Assembly (NCBI GenBank): GCA_020444065.1
Contig: JAHLLQ010000008.1
Location: 1 to 64,000, forward strand
Source of the DNA: a bacterium
GTDB lineage: Bacteria > Sumerlaeota > Sumerlaeia > SLMS01 > JAHLLQ01
DNA: 64,000 bases
Direction of reading: 5' to 3'
Below, piece after piece: positions 7,141 to 15,019 of this stretch (within the stretch, counting starts at the first letter, position 1; each line of letters starts with the position of its first letter). Under the pieces are notes generated by a model that was not told where the DNA came from, did not search any database, and saw only the letters and a list, made by a program, of their open reading frames with translations. A program made the translations under genes and the position numbers.

Positions 7141-8940
7141 ATGACTAGCCCTTTTCAGACCCGCCAGCCCGAGATCGATGGCAACAATCGGATTCGTACG
7201 CCACAACGCGAGGCCTACTTGGCACTGCGCAACCACGCCACCCGGTCGAACGAGGCTGAGCGAGAGGTTGGGCTGGTGCTTCCAGTTGGTTGCGGAAAGT
7301 CTGGGTGCATAACCATTGCCCCCTTCGCCTTCGGGTCCAGGCGTTCGCTTGTTGTCGCGCCGAATGTACCAATAGCTGGGCAACTCGCATCCGACTTCGA
7401 TCCGTCAAACCCAAACATGTTTTACCAAAAGTGCCAGGTCATTGCGGGTGCTCCCTACCCGGAGCCTGTTGAGATCCGGGGCACAACCACGAATCGAGCA
7501 GATCTCGAAGAGGCCCATGTGGTTATCACGAACATCCAACAACTTCAAGGAGGTCAGACGAATCGATGGCTCAGTTCTCTGCCCGACGACTTCTTCGATC
7601 TTATTTTGTTCGATGAGGGCCACCACAGTGTGGCGGCAAGCTGGAGCATGCTGAAGGACAGCTTCCCATCAGCAAGAATTGTCAATTTCAGCGCGACACC
7701 CCTGCGTGCCGACGGGCAGCAAATGGGTGGGGAAATCATCTACTCTTACCCCATTTTCCGTGCGATCGAGGAAGGCTATGTAAAGCGATTGAAAGCAGTT
7801 CAGCTAAACCCAAGGACGCTTCGCTATGTTCGGCGGCAAGACGGGGAGGAGATTGAGGTTGATTTGGAAGAGGTTCGTCGTCTTGGAGAAGATGATGCGG
7901 ATTTCAGACGCAGTATTGTGACCTCAGCCGAGACATTGAATACGATAGTGGATGCTTCAATAAGGGAGCTGGACCGTCTTCGCAGCGAGACAGGCGAAGG
8001 TCGCTTGAAGATTATCGCTTCAGCTTTGAACTTCGAGCATTGTCGACAAATCGTTGAAGCCTATCGCGCTCGAAATCGCCGTGCCGAATATGTACATTCT
8101 CGTGAAGACAGCGCCGCGAACGATCGTGTCATGAGCCGCTTGGAGAACCATCAGATTGATGTCATTGTTCAGGTTCGCAAACTGGGTGAAGGATTCGACC
8201 ACCCCTACCTTTCGGTCGCTGCGGTATTCAGCATTTTCAGTAACCTTTCCCCATTCGTTCAGTTCGTTGGTCGTATCATGCGAGTCATCATACAAAACGC
8301 ACCTGGTCACAACCTCAATCAAGGTGTTGTAGTATTCCACGCCGGAGCCAACGTCGCGAGACAGTGGAATGATTTCCAATCCTACAGTGAAGCAGACCAG
8401 GAATACTTCGACCAGTTGCTGCCACTTGAGGGGATTGATCCGGCAGATATAACGGCTGAACGTGAGTACGTACCGCGCCAGCATGGGGTTGAGATTCGTG
8501 CTCAATCAGATGTCTTGATGCAGGAGATTCCGCTACTTGATGACAATGAAGCTATGCGGGCATTGCGGTTGCTTCGTGATCGTGGCTACGAACCCGAAGA
8601 CATCGCCGCTGCGTATCGCACCCTGGAGCCAGTTCCGACCACCAGAGTTCGGGAGCGCCAAGCACTTCGAGCCGGGTTAGATCAACGAATCCGGACGGAA
8701 GCCGCCCGTATTCTCAACGAGCGCGGGATGAACCCAGGGGGACGAGAGCTAGACCGCCAGCGGTTGGGAAGAGACAACCTGATCATCCTGAAGTCGGCGA
8801 TTGATCGGAAAGTGAATTCTGCGATGGGACACTCAAGCGGTCAGCGCCATGAGTTTTCCAGGGATGATCTGGATAGAATCAATCTCCAGTTCAACGAGTT
8901 TGTGACGGAGGCCTGCGAGGAGGTGTTCAATGGCGACTAA
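7141..8940 (+). CDS. SF2 DEAD/DEAH-type helicase
   Basis: A 599-residue helicase-like ATPase. Motif I is variant V-G-C-G-K-S-G near residue 50, motif II is D-E-G-H-H near 158, motif III is S-A-T-P near 184, and motif VI is Q-F-V-G-R-I-M-R-V near 375; V-R-K-L-G-E-G-F-D-H before it is the usual motif V. The layout resembles the helicase part of type III restriction or UvrB-like enzymes, but no nuclease or methylase domain is seen. The C-terminal 200 residues are helical, charged and unassigned. GGAG lies 6 nt before ATG. The last 11 nt overlap the next gene, a small Cys/His protein, so the two products are probably made together. A role in DNA or RNA surveillance, perhaps defence, is inferred from context. 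Confidence 0.88.
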   Translation: MTSPFQTRQPEIDGNNRIRTPQREAYLALRNHATRSNEAEREVGLVLPVGCGKSGCITIAPFAFGSRRSLVVAPNVPIAGQLASDFDPSNPNMFYQKCQVIAGAPYPEPVEIRGTTTNRADLEEAHVVITNIQQLQGGQTNRWLSSLPDDFFDLILFDEGHHSVAASWSMLKDSFPSARIVNFSATPLRADGQQMGGEIIYSYPIFRAIEEGYVKRLKAVQLNPRTLRYVRRQDGEEIEVDLEEVRRLGEDDADFRRSIVTSAETLNTIVDASIRELDRLRSETGEGRLKIIASALNFEHCRQIVEAYRARNRRAEYVHSREDSAANDRVMSRLENHQIDVIVQVRKLGEGFDHPYLSVAAVFSIFSNLSPFVQFVGRIMRVIIQNAPGHNLNQGVVVFHAGANVARQWNDFQSYSEADQEYFDQLLPLEGIDPADITAEREYVPRQHGVEIRAQSDVLMQEIPLLDDNEAMRALRLLRDRGYEPEDIAAAYRTLEPVPTTRVRERQALRAGLDQRIRTEAARILNERGMNPGGRELDRQRLGRDNLIILKSAIDRKVNSAMGHSSGQRHEFSRDDLDRINLQFNEFVTEACEEVFNGD

Positions 8941-9157
8941 ATCCCTCATCACTCCCGTGCGTGTCGAAAGAGCCGAAAGGGCACACAACTGCCAAGCCAA
9001 TGCACGCCATCGAATTGAGCGAGGAGATGTAAGGCTCAAGGTTCGCAATGGACGGGGATGGGATCACTACTGTCGAGATTGTGCAGCCAAGATTATCTCC
9101 AGGGATATCGAGAAACTCCGTAGCCTGCAACACCTTGAAGTAGAGGAGGATGTGTAA
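8930..9157 (+). CDS. Small putative zinc-binding protein
   Basis: A 75-residue protein whose ATG lies inside the end of the helicase gene, behind AGGAGGT. Cys and His residues are spaced as possible zinc ligands: C-x5-H near residues 21-27, then H-Y-C-x-x-C near 46-50, with a G-D-V-R-L-K-V strand between. The arrangement is loosely like PARP-type or other small treble-clef fingers. It is very likely a partner of the helicase, given the 11-nt overlap. The specific function is unknown. Confidence 0.65.
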   Translation: MATKSLITPVRVERAERAHNCQANARHRIERGDVRLKVRNGRGWDHYCRDCAAKIISRDIEKLRSLQHLEVEEDV

Positions 9158-9307
9158 GCCGAGAACAAGATGGGTTAGGTCACCCACCCAAGAGGCTCCT
9201 CGTCTCAGTAGACTGGGTGAAGCCTGTAATCACTCTCGTTACCAACTATTCGTCCCTTGCACACCACACTCCCAGTGACGCACAGATCGAGCCATCAATA
9301 GAGTAGC

Positions 9308-10501
9308 TCATTCAACTGCCCTCTTCAGTTCTGCGATAGAGGTGGCAACTTGCTTTCGACTGCCGTCGCTGATAACCATCTTGTCCGCCCAAATCTTCAT
9401 TCCGGCTGAGAGCTTGTTGTCATAGCAGAGAAAGATATCGCATTTGTGAAGGGCGGAGGCATGGTCGACGTCGAAGGTCAGTCCTTCGGTTGGAGGTTCT
9501 CCGGTTGCAAACATTTTCTCCAGTTCACGGAAAACCAGATCCAACATCATGGCGGGTTGAATTAGTAAGCCCAGCCGATGGTAACGCTCCAGCAAGAGTT
9601 CCCAGAGTTGGGCCGTCTGCTTTGAAGTCAGAATCCCATTGGTTCGGCTTCCAAAGTCAGGTGGTAGAGGGGTAACATCGTCCTGCTTGATGGAAAGGTC
9701 TGGGTGCGGGAAGGGTTGATCCCAATCAGCAATTACTTGCTGGTAATTCATGAGTCGGTAGCTATCCCACGGGGACGGAACCGCAGCCACCAACGCTGGG
9801 AGAGCAAGCGACACAATTCGTTGGGCGATGAGATCCTCCCGATTCTTCTGAAACTTGGAAACACTCCGCCTGGCATCTTTTCCCGGAGTGAATTCGGACA
9901 ATAGTTCCTGAATCTTTGCCTCCATTTCTTCAACTGACAACGTCGCGTATCCCTTATCGCTCTCCATGTGGAATTTCAAATACTCCTCTTGAGTCATCTT
10001 GAGCGACGAAAGAACCAGATTAGGATCCAGCAGGATCTGAGTGTGCTTCAGTCGCGAGAGCTTCTTCGATCTCAGTAACTCCTCATTAGCCCCCGATGCG
10101 TCGTAGTCAACGAGCGCAGCCATGTGTGCAATCACACCGCTGTAAATCCGCTGATTGTCCCCTTGGAGTCTCTCCCGAATGTCATACTGAACGCAGCCTG
10201 GCCAGTGTGTATCGATCAGGTGGAGGAACTCCTGAAGAATCACAAACTCAAAACTTGGAAGTATCCGTCTCCCACGAGTGAGATTCTCCAGTGCCTGACT
10301 CAGCTTCTGCCGAAGTTGCAAATCTGTGCACAAACAAAGCTCAATGGCATTGTGAGCAGACCCCCAGACCTGAATCTTTCCCTCTTCCTGTAACGCGAAT
10401 AGGCAGTCGTATAGAGGTGTTCCACTACCCGAAGCCAAATCAAAGGCTGCGCGGGATAGCGCGGACTGCTCAAGATAGACACTTTTGGGCTTATCAGTCA
10501 T
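9308..10501 (-). CDS. Large protein with PIN-like ends
   Basis: A 397-residue protein on the minus strand, with GGAG a few nt before ATG 10501. The N-terminus (S-V-Y-L-E-Q-S-A-L-S) has the form of the first strand and turn of PIN nucleases, with Glu where Asp is usual. Near residues 340-360, D-V-D-H-A-S-A-L then C-D-I-F-L-C-Y-D-N-K resembles the later acidic positions of the same fold. The middle 300 residues are helical and look like an insertion. A PIN-like RNase with a helical insert is suggested, not proved. It converges on the helicase unit across a 150-nt gap that has no clear terminator. Confidence 0.5.
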   Translation of the reverse strand: MTDKPKSVYLEQSALSRAAFDLASGSGTPLYDCLFALQEEGKIQVWGSAHNAIELCLCTDLQLRQKLSQALENLTRGRRILPSFEFVILQEFLHLIDTHWPGCVQYDIRERLQGDNQRIYSGVIAHMAALVDYDASGANEELLRSKKLSRLKHTQILLDPNLVLSSLKMTQEEYLKFHMESDKGYATLSVEEMEAKIQELLSEFTPGKDARRSVSKFQKNREDLIAQRIVSLALPALVAAVPSPWDSYRLMNYQQVIADWDQPFPHPDLSIKQDDVTPLPPDFGSRTNGILTSKQTAQLWELLLERYHRLGLLIQPAMMLDLVFRELEKMFATGEPPTEGLTFDVDHASALHKCDIFLCYDNKLSAGMKIWADKMVISDGSRKQVATSIAELKRAVE

Positions 10502-10755
10502 GGAGTCTCCATTCCATCTTGTTCAATCAAGCGTCATTGACCGAAATGGTGGTTGTTGCCTCGGGGAGCAACAACCGGTATTCAAGCAACAGAGGCTCTT
10601 GGGGTCTCAGTTCGCGTCGGGAAAACCACTTCTGCTCAGAAAATGGATGGCGAGTTGCTGTGCACGGACACTCGATCACTGCCCTAGCCAAATTTTCCCT
10701 TTTTCGATTCTGAATTTGCCGTGGGGAGGGGAACAACGCCGATTCGTGGAGTCCG

Positions 10756-11265
10756 TTATCCCCTCTTCTTCCACTTCTTCAGTCTCGCGTCGCACTCGGC
10801 CTTCGGGAGCCGACGTTTGTTCTGGAGCAGGTGCTCCAGCTTTGACGCGGCGAGGCGTTCCTCCAGAAGCCCCCTCTGGACCAAGGTGTCGAGAATCCAG
10901 AGCGTTCCGTGGATCTCAACCGAACGCCCAACGCCCGCACGACGGAGAGGACCATCACCAGTCAGGAGCATACATTCCAACCTCTCTGCGAGCCAGAGAA
11001 CAGAGCAGTCTGCCAGATCGGGCCCTTCCCCAACTGCTTCCATCATTTCGACCAATTCACCGATTTCATCGACGGACAGACCATGGCATCTGACGTGGTT
11101 CGTGCGGATGTAGGCAAGCGCGATGGCGTGGCCGCCTTCCTCAAGCTGCCCTTCGATCAAGTCCGTCGTATGCGTTTCAATCCCGTTCTGAAACCAAAGG
11201 TCGAAAAGCCCGGCAATTTCAAGATCAATCAGGATGTTGGCGTCCTGCACGGCCACGCGAAGCAC
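10756..11265 (-). CDS. PIN-domain ribonuclease, probable toxin
   Basis: About 169 residues. The N-terminus has V-Q-D-A-N-I-L-I-D-L-E, the standard PIN start with its first catalytic Asp; near residue 92, L-A-D-C-S-V-L-W-L-A-E holds a later acidic residue, and L-L-T-G-D-G-P-L-R-R matches the last one. GTG 11265 is taken as start; a TTG at 11286 would overlap the upstream gene by 17 nt. It lies 4 nt after the XRE-ImmA gene on the same strand. Small PIN proteins next to COG2856 (XRE plus ImmA/IrrE) antitoxins form known toxin-antitoxin modules, so it probably cuts RNA when not neutralised. The C-terminus is strongly basic. Confidence 0.75.
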   Translation of the reverse strand: MLRVAVQDANILIDLEIAGLFDLWFQNGIETHTTDLIEGQLEEGGHAIALAYIRTNHVRCHGLSVDEIGELVEMMEAVGEGPDLADCSVLWLAERLECMLLTGDGPLRRAGVGRSVEIHGTLWILDTLVQRGLLEERLAASKLEHLLQNKRRLPKAECDARLKKWKKRG

Positions 11266-11269
11266 GATC

Positions 11270-12373
11270 TCAGACCGCCTTCCCAAACTGCTCGTCGAAC
11301 TCCCGCAGTGTTACCCGAAGAAGCCCCGTCGCCTTCGACCGCGTGATCAGGTCCTGCGCCGACGCCCGATGGACAAGCTGGCGGAAGCGGTTTGCCGACT
11401 CGCTCCCGGCCCAGGTGCCCGGCTCCTCCTTACGAAGGCCGGACTGGCTTGCGTGTATGCAATAGGACCGATAGGACTCCTCAACGATGATACCCAAATC
11501 CTTCGCCCGGCGCATCAGGGCGTTGATCGACATGCCCCATTGCTCCTTCATGGCGATGAGTTCTTGAAGGCTCACGTTTGGGAACGAGCGCTTGCGCCCG
11601 AACTCCGCCACAAAGGCTTCCTTCGGGATCAGCATCGCGCCAGCGAACCGGTAGCAAGCCGCCTCCTCGGTCTTCTTGTCGAGCCCCTCGGGCATCTTCA
11701 TCACCAGGTGCCCCAGCTCATGCAGTACCGTCAGCCGCTTACGAGGAAGATCACGGTCCAGCCACGCTCCCAGCACGACGACCGGCGAACCGTCGGCCCA
11801 GCCCGAGAGTCCGTTGAAGCTCTCCTCGGCTTCGACGCTCTTCACTTTCACGCCGTGATCTTCCAGCAACTCGATGGTGTTCGGCAGCGGCCCTGTCCCG
11901 AGCTTCCACGTCTTGCGTACCTTCTCGGCTGCTTCCTCCGCGCCGGTCATCAGGGCCTCGCCCTTGCGATCGGTCAGGTCGACTTTCAGCATCGGCGGCA
12001 TCTTCATCTCCAGGATGCGCTCGATCTCCAGGTAGCGCTCAAAGAACTCCTGCGCCTCCTCGATCACCTGCTCCTGCTTCTTCTTGCCGAGCTTGGCCTG
12101 CTTGCGGAACTCTATGCCGGAGAGGGTCACGCCGTGGCGCTCGAAGAAGAAGTCTGGCCGCACCGCCAGCGCCTTCGCCAGGGCGATAAGCACCTTCGAG
12201 TCTGGCTTCATAAGGCCCTTCTCGTACTTTGCAAGCGCAGCGTGCGAGACCAGCCCGCCCATCTCCCCAGATAGGCCCCGCAGCGACAGACCTCGCAGGG
12301 TACGCCCCCGCCGAAGCCGTTCGCCAAACCGCTCGTTCAGGTCTGTGTTGTTGGTCTGGGTGGTCGTTGTCAT
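11270..12373 (-). CDS. XRE-ImmA/IrrE fusion antitoxin/regulator
   Basis: A 367-residue two-domain protein. Residues 14-70 are an XRE helix-turn-helix (G-E-R-L-R-R-G-R-T-L-R-G, then ...S-H-A-A-L-A-K-Y-E-K-G). Residues 150-330 are an ImmA/IrrE zinc peptidase with H218-E-L-G-H222 and a downstream E-E-A-A-C-Y-R-F-A-G-A-M-L-I-P segment. Repressor and protease are fused here, unlike the separate pair at 5383-6416. AAGGGGG lies 7 nt before ATG. A PIN protein gene follows at 4 nt. Likely roles are antitoxin and autorepressor, with the protease domain perhaps sensing a trigger. It is divergent from the glycosyltransferase/radical-SAM operon across 288 nt. Confidence 0.85.
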   Translation of the reverse strand: MTTTTQTNNTDLNERFGERLRRGRTLRGLSLRGLSGEMGGLVSHAALAKYEKGLMKPDSKVLIALAKALAVRPDFFFERHGVTLSGIEFRKQAKLGKKKQEQVIEEAQEFFERYLEIERILEMKMPPMLKVDLTDRKGEALMTGAEEAAEKVRKTWKLGTGPLPNTIELLEDHGVKVKSVEAEESFNGLSGWADGSPVVVLGAWLDRDLPRKRLTVLHELGHLVMKMPEGLDKKTEEAACYRFAGAMLIPKEAFVAEFGRKRSFPNVSLQELIAMKEQWGMSINALMRRAKDLGIIVEESYRSYCIHASQSGLRKEEPGTWAGSESANRFRQLVHRASAQDLITRSKATGLLRVTLREFDEQFGKAV

Positions 12374-12398
12374 CGTTCAGCCCCCTTGCTGGTTTACA

Positions 12399-12427
12399 GA
12401 TACCACTAATGAGCGCGGTTCTGTCAA
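12399..12427 (-). promoter_or_regulatory. Promoter of XRE-ImmA/PIN operon
   Basis: Read on the minus strand: consensus -35 TTGACA (12427-12422), 17-nt spacer, then GGTATC (12404-12399) as a weak -10. The ATG at 12373 follows 25 nt later behind AAGGGGG. Confidence 0.5.
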
Positions 12428-12442
12428 CCATAATGCTCGGTA

Positions 12443-12461
12443 GGACACCATTTCTGTGTCC
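12443..12461. repeat. Inverted repeat in divergent promoter region
   Basis: GGACAC (12443-12448), 7-nt spacer, GTGTCC (12456-12461). It has the same half-site letters as O1/O2 but the arms are in the opposite order, so it is a different site or chance. It lies upstream of the -35 of the XRE-ImmA operon. Confidence 0.45.
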
Positions 12462-12548
12462 CTGTCCCGATCTCGGCGACTGCTCGTCGGACTTGTCGGC
12501 TACAGCGCAGTTGATGAGGGGGAAACGGCATCTAAAGGCCCCCTAGTC

Positions 12549-12572
12549 GGCTTCCAAGAGTGCTCGGAAGCC
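12549..12572. repeat. Inverted repeat upstream of GT4-radical SAM operon
   Basis: GGCTTCC (12549-12555), 10-nt spacer, GGAAGCC (12566-12572), perfect arms, about 90 nt before the likely start at 12662. It could be an operator, or a hairpin in the leader RNA. No clear -10/-35 pair was found near it. Confidence 0.4.
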
Positions 12573-12661
12573 TCTGCTTGCTTCCAGCCATCTGCTCGCA
12601 GCAGCAGTGATGGTGTCGGGTGAAACTGGTGACCAATCCTGCCGGAAGGGTGAGCTTGCGC

Positions 12662-15019
12662 GTGCGAATACTGAAAGTGATTCATGGGTACCCGATGCGG
12701 TACAATGCGGGGTCGGAGGTTTACTCACAGACGATCTGTCGAGCCTTGGCGGATTCCCACGAGGTACGGGTCTTCACGCGGGAGGAGGATCCCCTCCGTC
12801 CAGACTTCGAGGTTCGCCAGGAAACAGACCCCACGGACAGCCGGGTGCTTCTTCATTTGGTGAACAACCCCAGGCACCGGGATCGGTACCGCGTCACGGA
12901 CATCGATGTTCGCTTCGGAAGCCTCCTTGATGACTTTCAACCTGACATTGTGCATGTCGGCCATCTGAACCACCTTTCCACCTCTTTGGTGAACGAGGCT
13001 GTGTCTCGGGCCATTGCTGTCGTAATGACGCTTCACGACTACTGGCTCATGTGCCCCCGTGGTCAGTTCATGCAGATGTTCCCGGAATCGAAGGGCGAGA
13101 CTTGGGCAGCGTGCGATGGACAGGAGGACCGTAAGTGCGCCGAACGGTGCTACGCCCGGTACTTCAGTGGTGCCCCAGAGGAACAACCAACAGACATCGA
13201 GCATTGGGCTGACTGGGTCGGACGGAGAATGCAGCACGTTCGCTCGCTGACAGATAGTATCGACACCTTCATCGCTCCCGCCCATTATCTTGCCCGGAAG
13301 TTCGAGAAGGACTTCGGTCTGCCAGCGTCGAGGATACGTTACCTCGACTACGGCTTTGATCTCAAACGGTTCACCGGCAGGCAGCGGACTCAGGGCGAAC
13401 CCTTTACATTCGGCTACATCGGAACACACACAGCACCGAAAGGCATTCACCTGCTGCTCAAGGCGTTCGCCTCGGTGGAACCCCCAGTCCGGTTGCGCAT
13501 CTGGGGCCGGGATACAGGCGCTGTTACTGACAGCCTGAAGCGTCTGGTCGAGTCATTTGGTGAGGGCGCTCAAGAGCGGGTAGAATGGCTTCCTGAGTAC
13601 CGGAACGAAGAGATCATAGATCAGGTCTTCAACAAGATCGACGCACTCGTGGTACCTTCGATTTGGGTCGAAAACTCTCCCTTGGTCATACACGAAGCGC
13701 AGCAGGCCCGTGTACCTGTCATCACCGCAAATGTGGGTGGGATGGCCGAATACGTAAAGCACGAGGTGAACGGGCTCCTGTTTGACTTCCGAAATGTTGA
13801 TTCGCTTGCGGAACAGATGCAACGTCTTGCTTCGGAAAAGGAGTTGGCGCGGCGACTTGGGCATCGAGGCTATCTGAATGATCCGAAGGGAAACATCCCT
13901 TCCATCGAGGATCACGTCAGGGAACTTGAAGGCATCTATCGAGATGCAATTCGGCGACGCGATTCACACGAAGTCAGCCACTCAAAAGGTCCCTGGCGCA
14001 TCACCTTTGATACCAATCCAGACACCTGCAACCTGCATTGCATCATGTGCGAGGAACACTCGCCCCACAGCCCGCTGCAAAAGGAACGGAAGGAAGCGGG
14101 GCGTCCTCCAAGAATCATGCCTTTTGAGATGATAGAGCGCGTAATTGCAGAGGCCGCTCCCAACGGACTGAAAGAGGTCATTCCCTCTACGATGGGTGAA
14201 CCTCTGCTCTACGACCATTTCGAGGGCATCATCGATCTCTGCCAGCGTTACGGCGTGAAGCTGAACCTGACCACGAACGGCACCTTCCCGCGACTCGGAG
14301 CCAAGCGCTGGGCCGAGTTGGTTTGTCCAGTCGGCTCTGATGTGAAGATCTCCTGGAACGGCGCGACAAAGGCGACCGAGGAGTCGATCATGATCGGGGC
14401 TCGCTGGGAGAAGGTTCTAGAGAACGTCAGGGAGTTTATCGCCATTCGCGATCGGATTGCCGAGAATGGAGGCAACCGTTGCCGGGTAACCTTCCAACTC
14501 ACATTTCTCGATGCAAACGTACATGAGCTGGCGGATATTGTACGACTGGCGGTGGACCTGGGGATTGATCGCGTGAAGGGGCATCACCTGTGGGCGCACT
14601 TCGAGGAGATCAAGGGGCAGTCGATGAGACGAACGCCCGAGTCAATCAATCGATGGAACCATGCTGTTTCGGAGGCGTTCGCTGCTGCGCAGGAACGTAC
14701 ACTACCAAACGGACAGCAAATTCTGTTGGAAAACATCTACCCACTAAGCAGGGACGCGGTTGAGGACATCGCACCTGGTGGCCCCTGCCCCTTTCTTGGA
14801 CAAGAGGCGTGGATCAGTGCCGTTGGCAGATTCGACCCCTGCTGTGCTCCAGATGCTCAGCGGCGGACACTTGGCGACTTTGGCGAGTTGAACGGTCAGG
14901 GCATCATGGATATATGGCGCGGCCAGCCCTATCGTGAGCTTCTCGAAAACTACAGGAGTCACTCCCTTTGTCGGGGCTGCAACATGAGGAAACCTGTCAA
15001 GGAGGCCGGTGAGCCATGA
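12662..15019 (+). CDS. GT4 glycosyltransferase fused to radical SAM/SPASM enzyme
   Basis: About 785 residues in two domains. Residues 1-430 are a GT-B glycosyltransferase of family 4: N-terminal H-G-Y-P-x-R-Y-N-A-G-S-E-V-Y, H-D-Y-W near 125, C-terminal G-Y-I-G-T-H-T-A-P-K-G, and a P-S-I-W-V-E-N-S-P-L-V-I-H-E-A donor-site segment. Residues 445-780 are a radical SAM domain with C-N-L-H-C-I-M-C (CxxxCxxC, near 456-463), which should bind the 4Fe-4S cluster, and a C-terminal SPASM-type Cys set (C-P-F-L, D-P-C-C, C-R-G-C). GTG 12662 is chosen because G-G-A-A-G-G-G-T-G-A-G precedes it; GTG 12620 is an alternative. The stop overlaps the next start as ATGA. Substrate unknown; a glycosylated, radical-modified peptide or small molecule is inferred. 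Confidence 0.88.
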   Translation: MRILKVIHGYPMRYNAGSEVYSQTICRALADSHEVRVFTREEDPLRPDFEVRQETDPTDSRVLLHLVNNPRHRDRYRVTDIDVRFGSLLDDFQPDIVHVGHLNHLSTSLVNEAVSRAIAVVMTLHDYWLMCPRGQFMQMFPESKGETWAACDGQEDRKCAERCYARYFSGAPEEQPTDIEHWADWVGRRMQHVRSLTDSIDTFIAPAHYLARKFEKDFGLPASRIRYLDYGFDLKRFTGRQRTQGEPFTFGYIGTHTAPKGIHLLLKAFASVEPPVRLRIWGRDTGAVTDSLKRLVESFGEGAQERVEWLPEYRNEEIIDQVFNKIDALVVPSIWVENSPLVIHEAQQARVPVITANVGGMAEYVKHEVNGLLFDFRNVDSLAEQMQRLASEKELARRLGHRGYLNDPKGNIPSIEDHVRELEGIYRDAIRRRDSHEVSHSKGPWRITFDTNPDTCNLHCIMCEEHSPHSPLQKERKEAGRPPRIMPFEMIERVIAEAAPNGLKEVIPSTMGEPLLYDHFEGIIDLCQRYGVKLNLTTNGTFPRLGAKRWAELVCPVGSDVKISWNGATKATEESIMIGARWEKVLENVREFIAIRDRIAENGGNRCRVTFQLTFLDANVHELADIVRLAVDLGIDRVKGHHLWAHFEEIKGQSMRRTPESINRWNHAVSEAFAAAQERTLPNGQQILLENIYPLSRDAVEDIAPGGPCPFLGQEAWISAVGRFDPCCAPDAQRRTLGDFGELNGQGIMDIWRGQPYRELLENYRSHSLCRGCNMRKPVKEAGEP

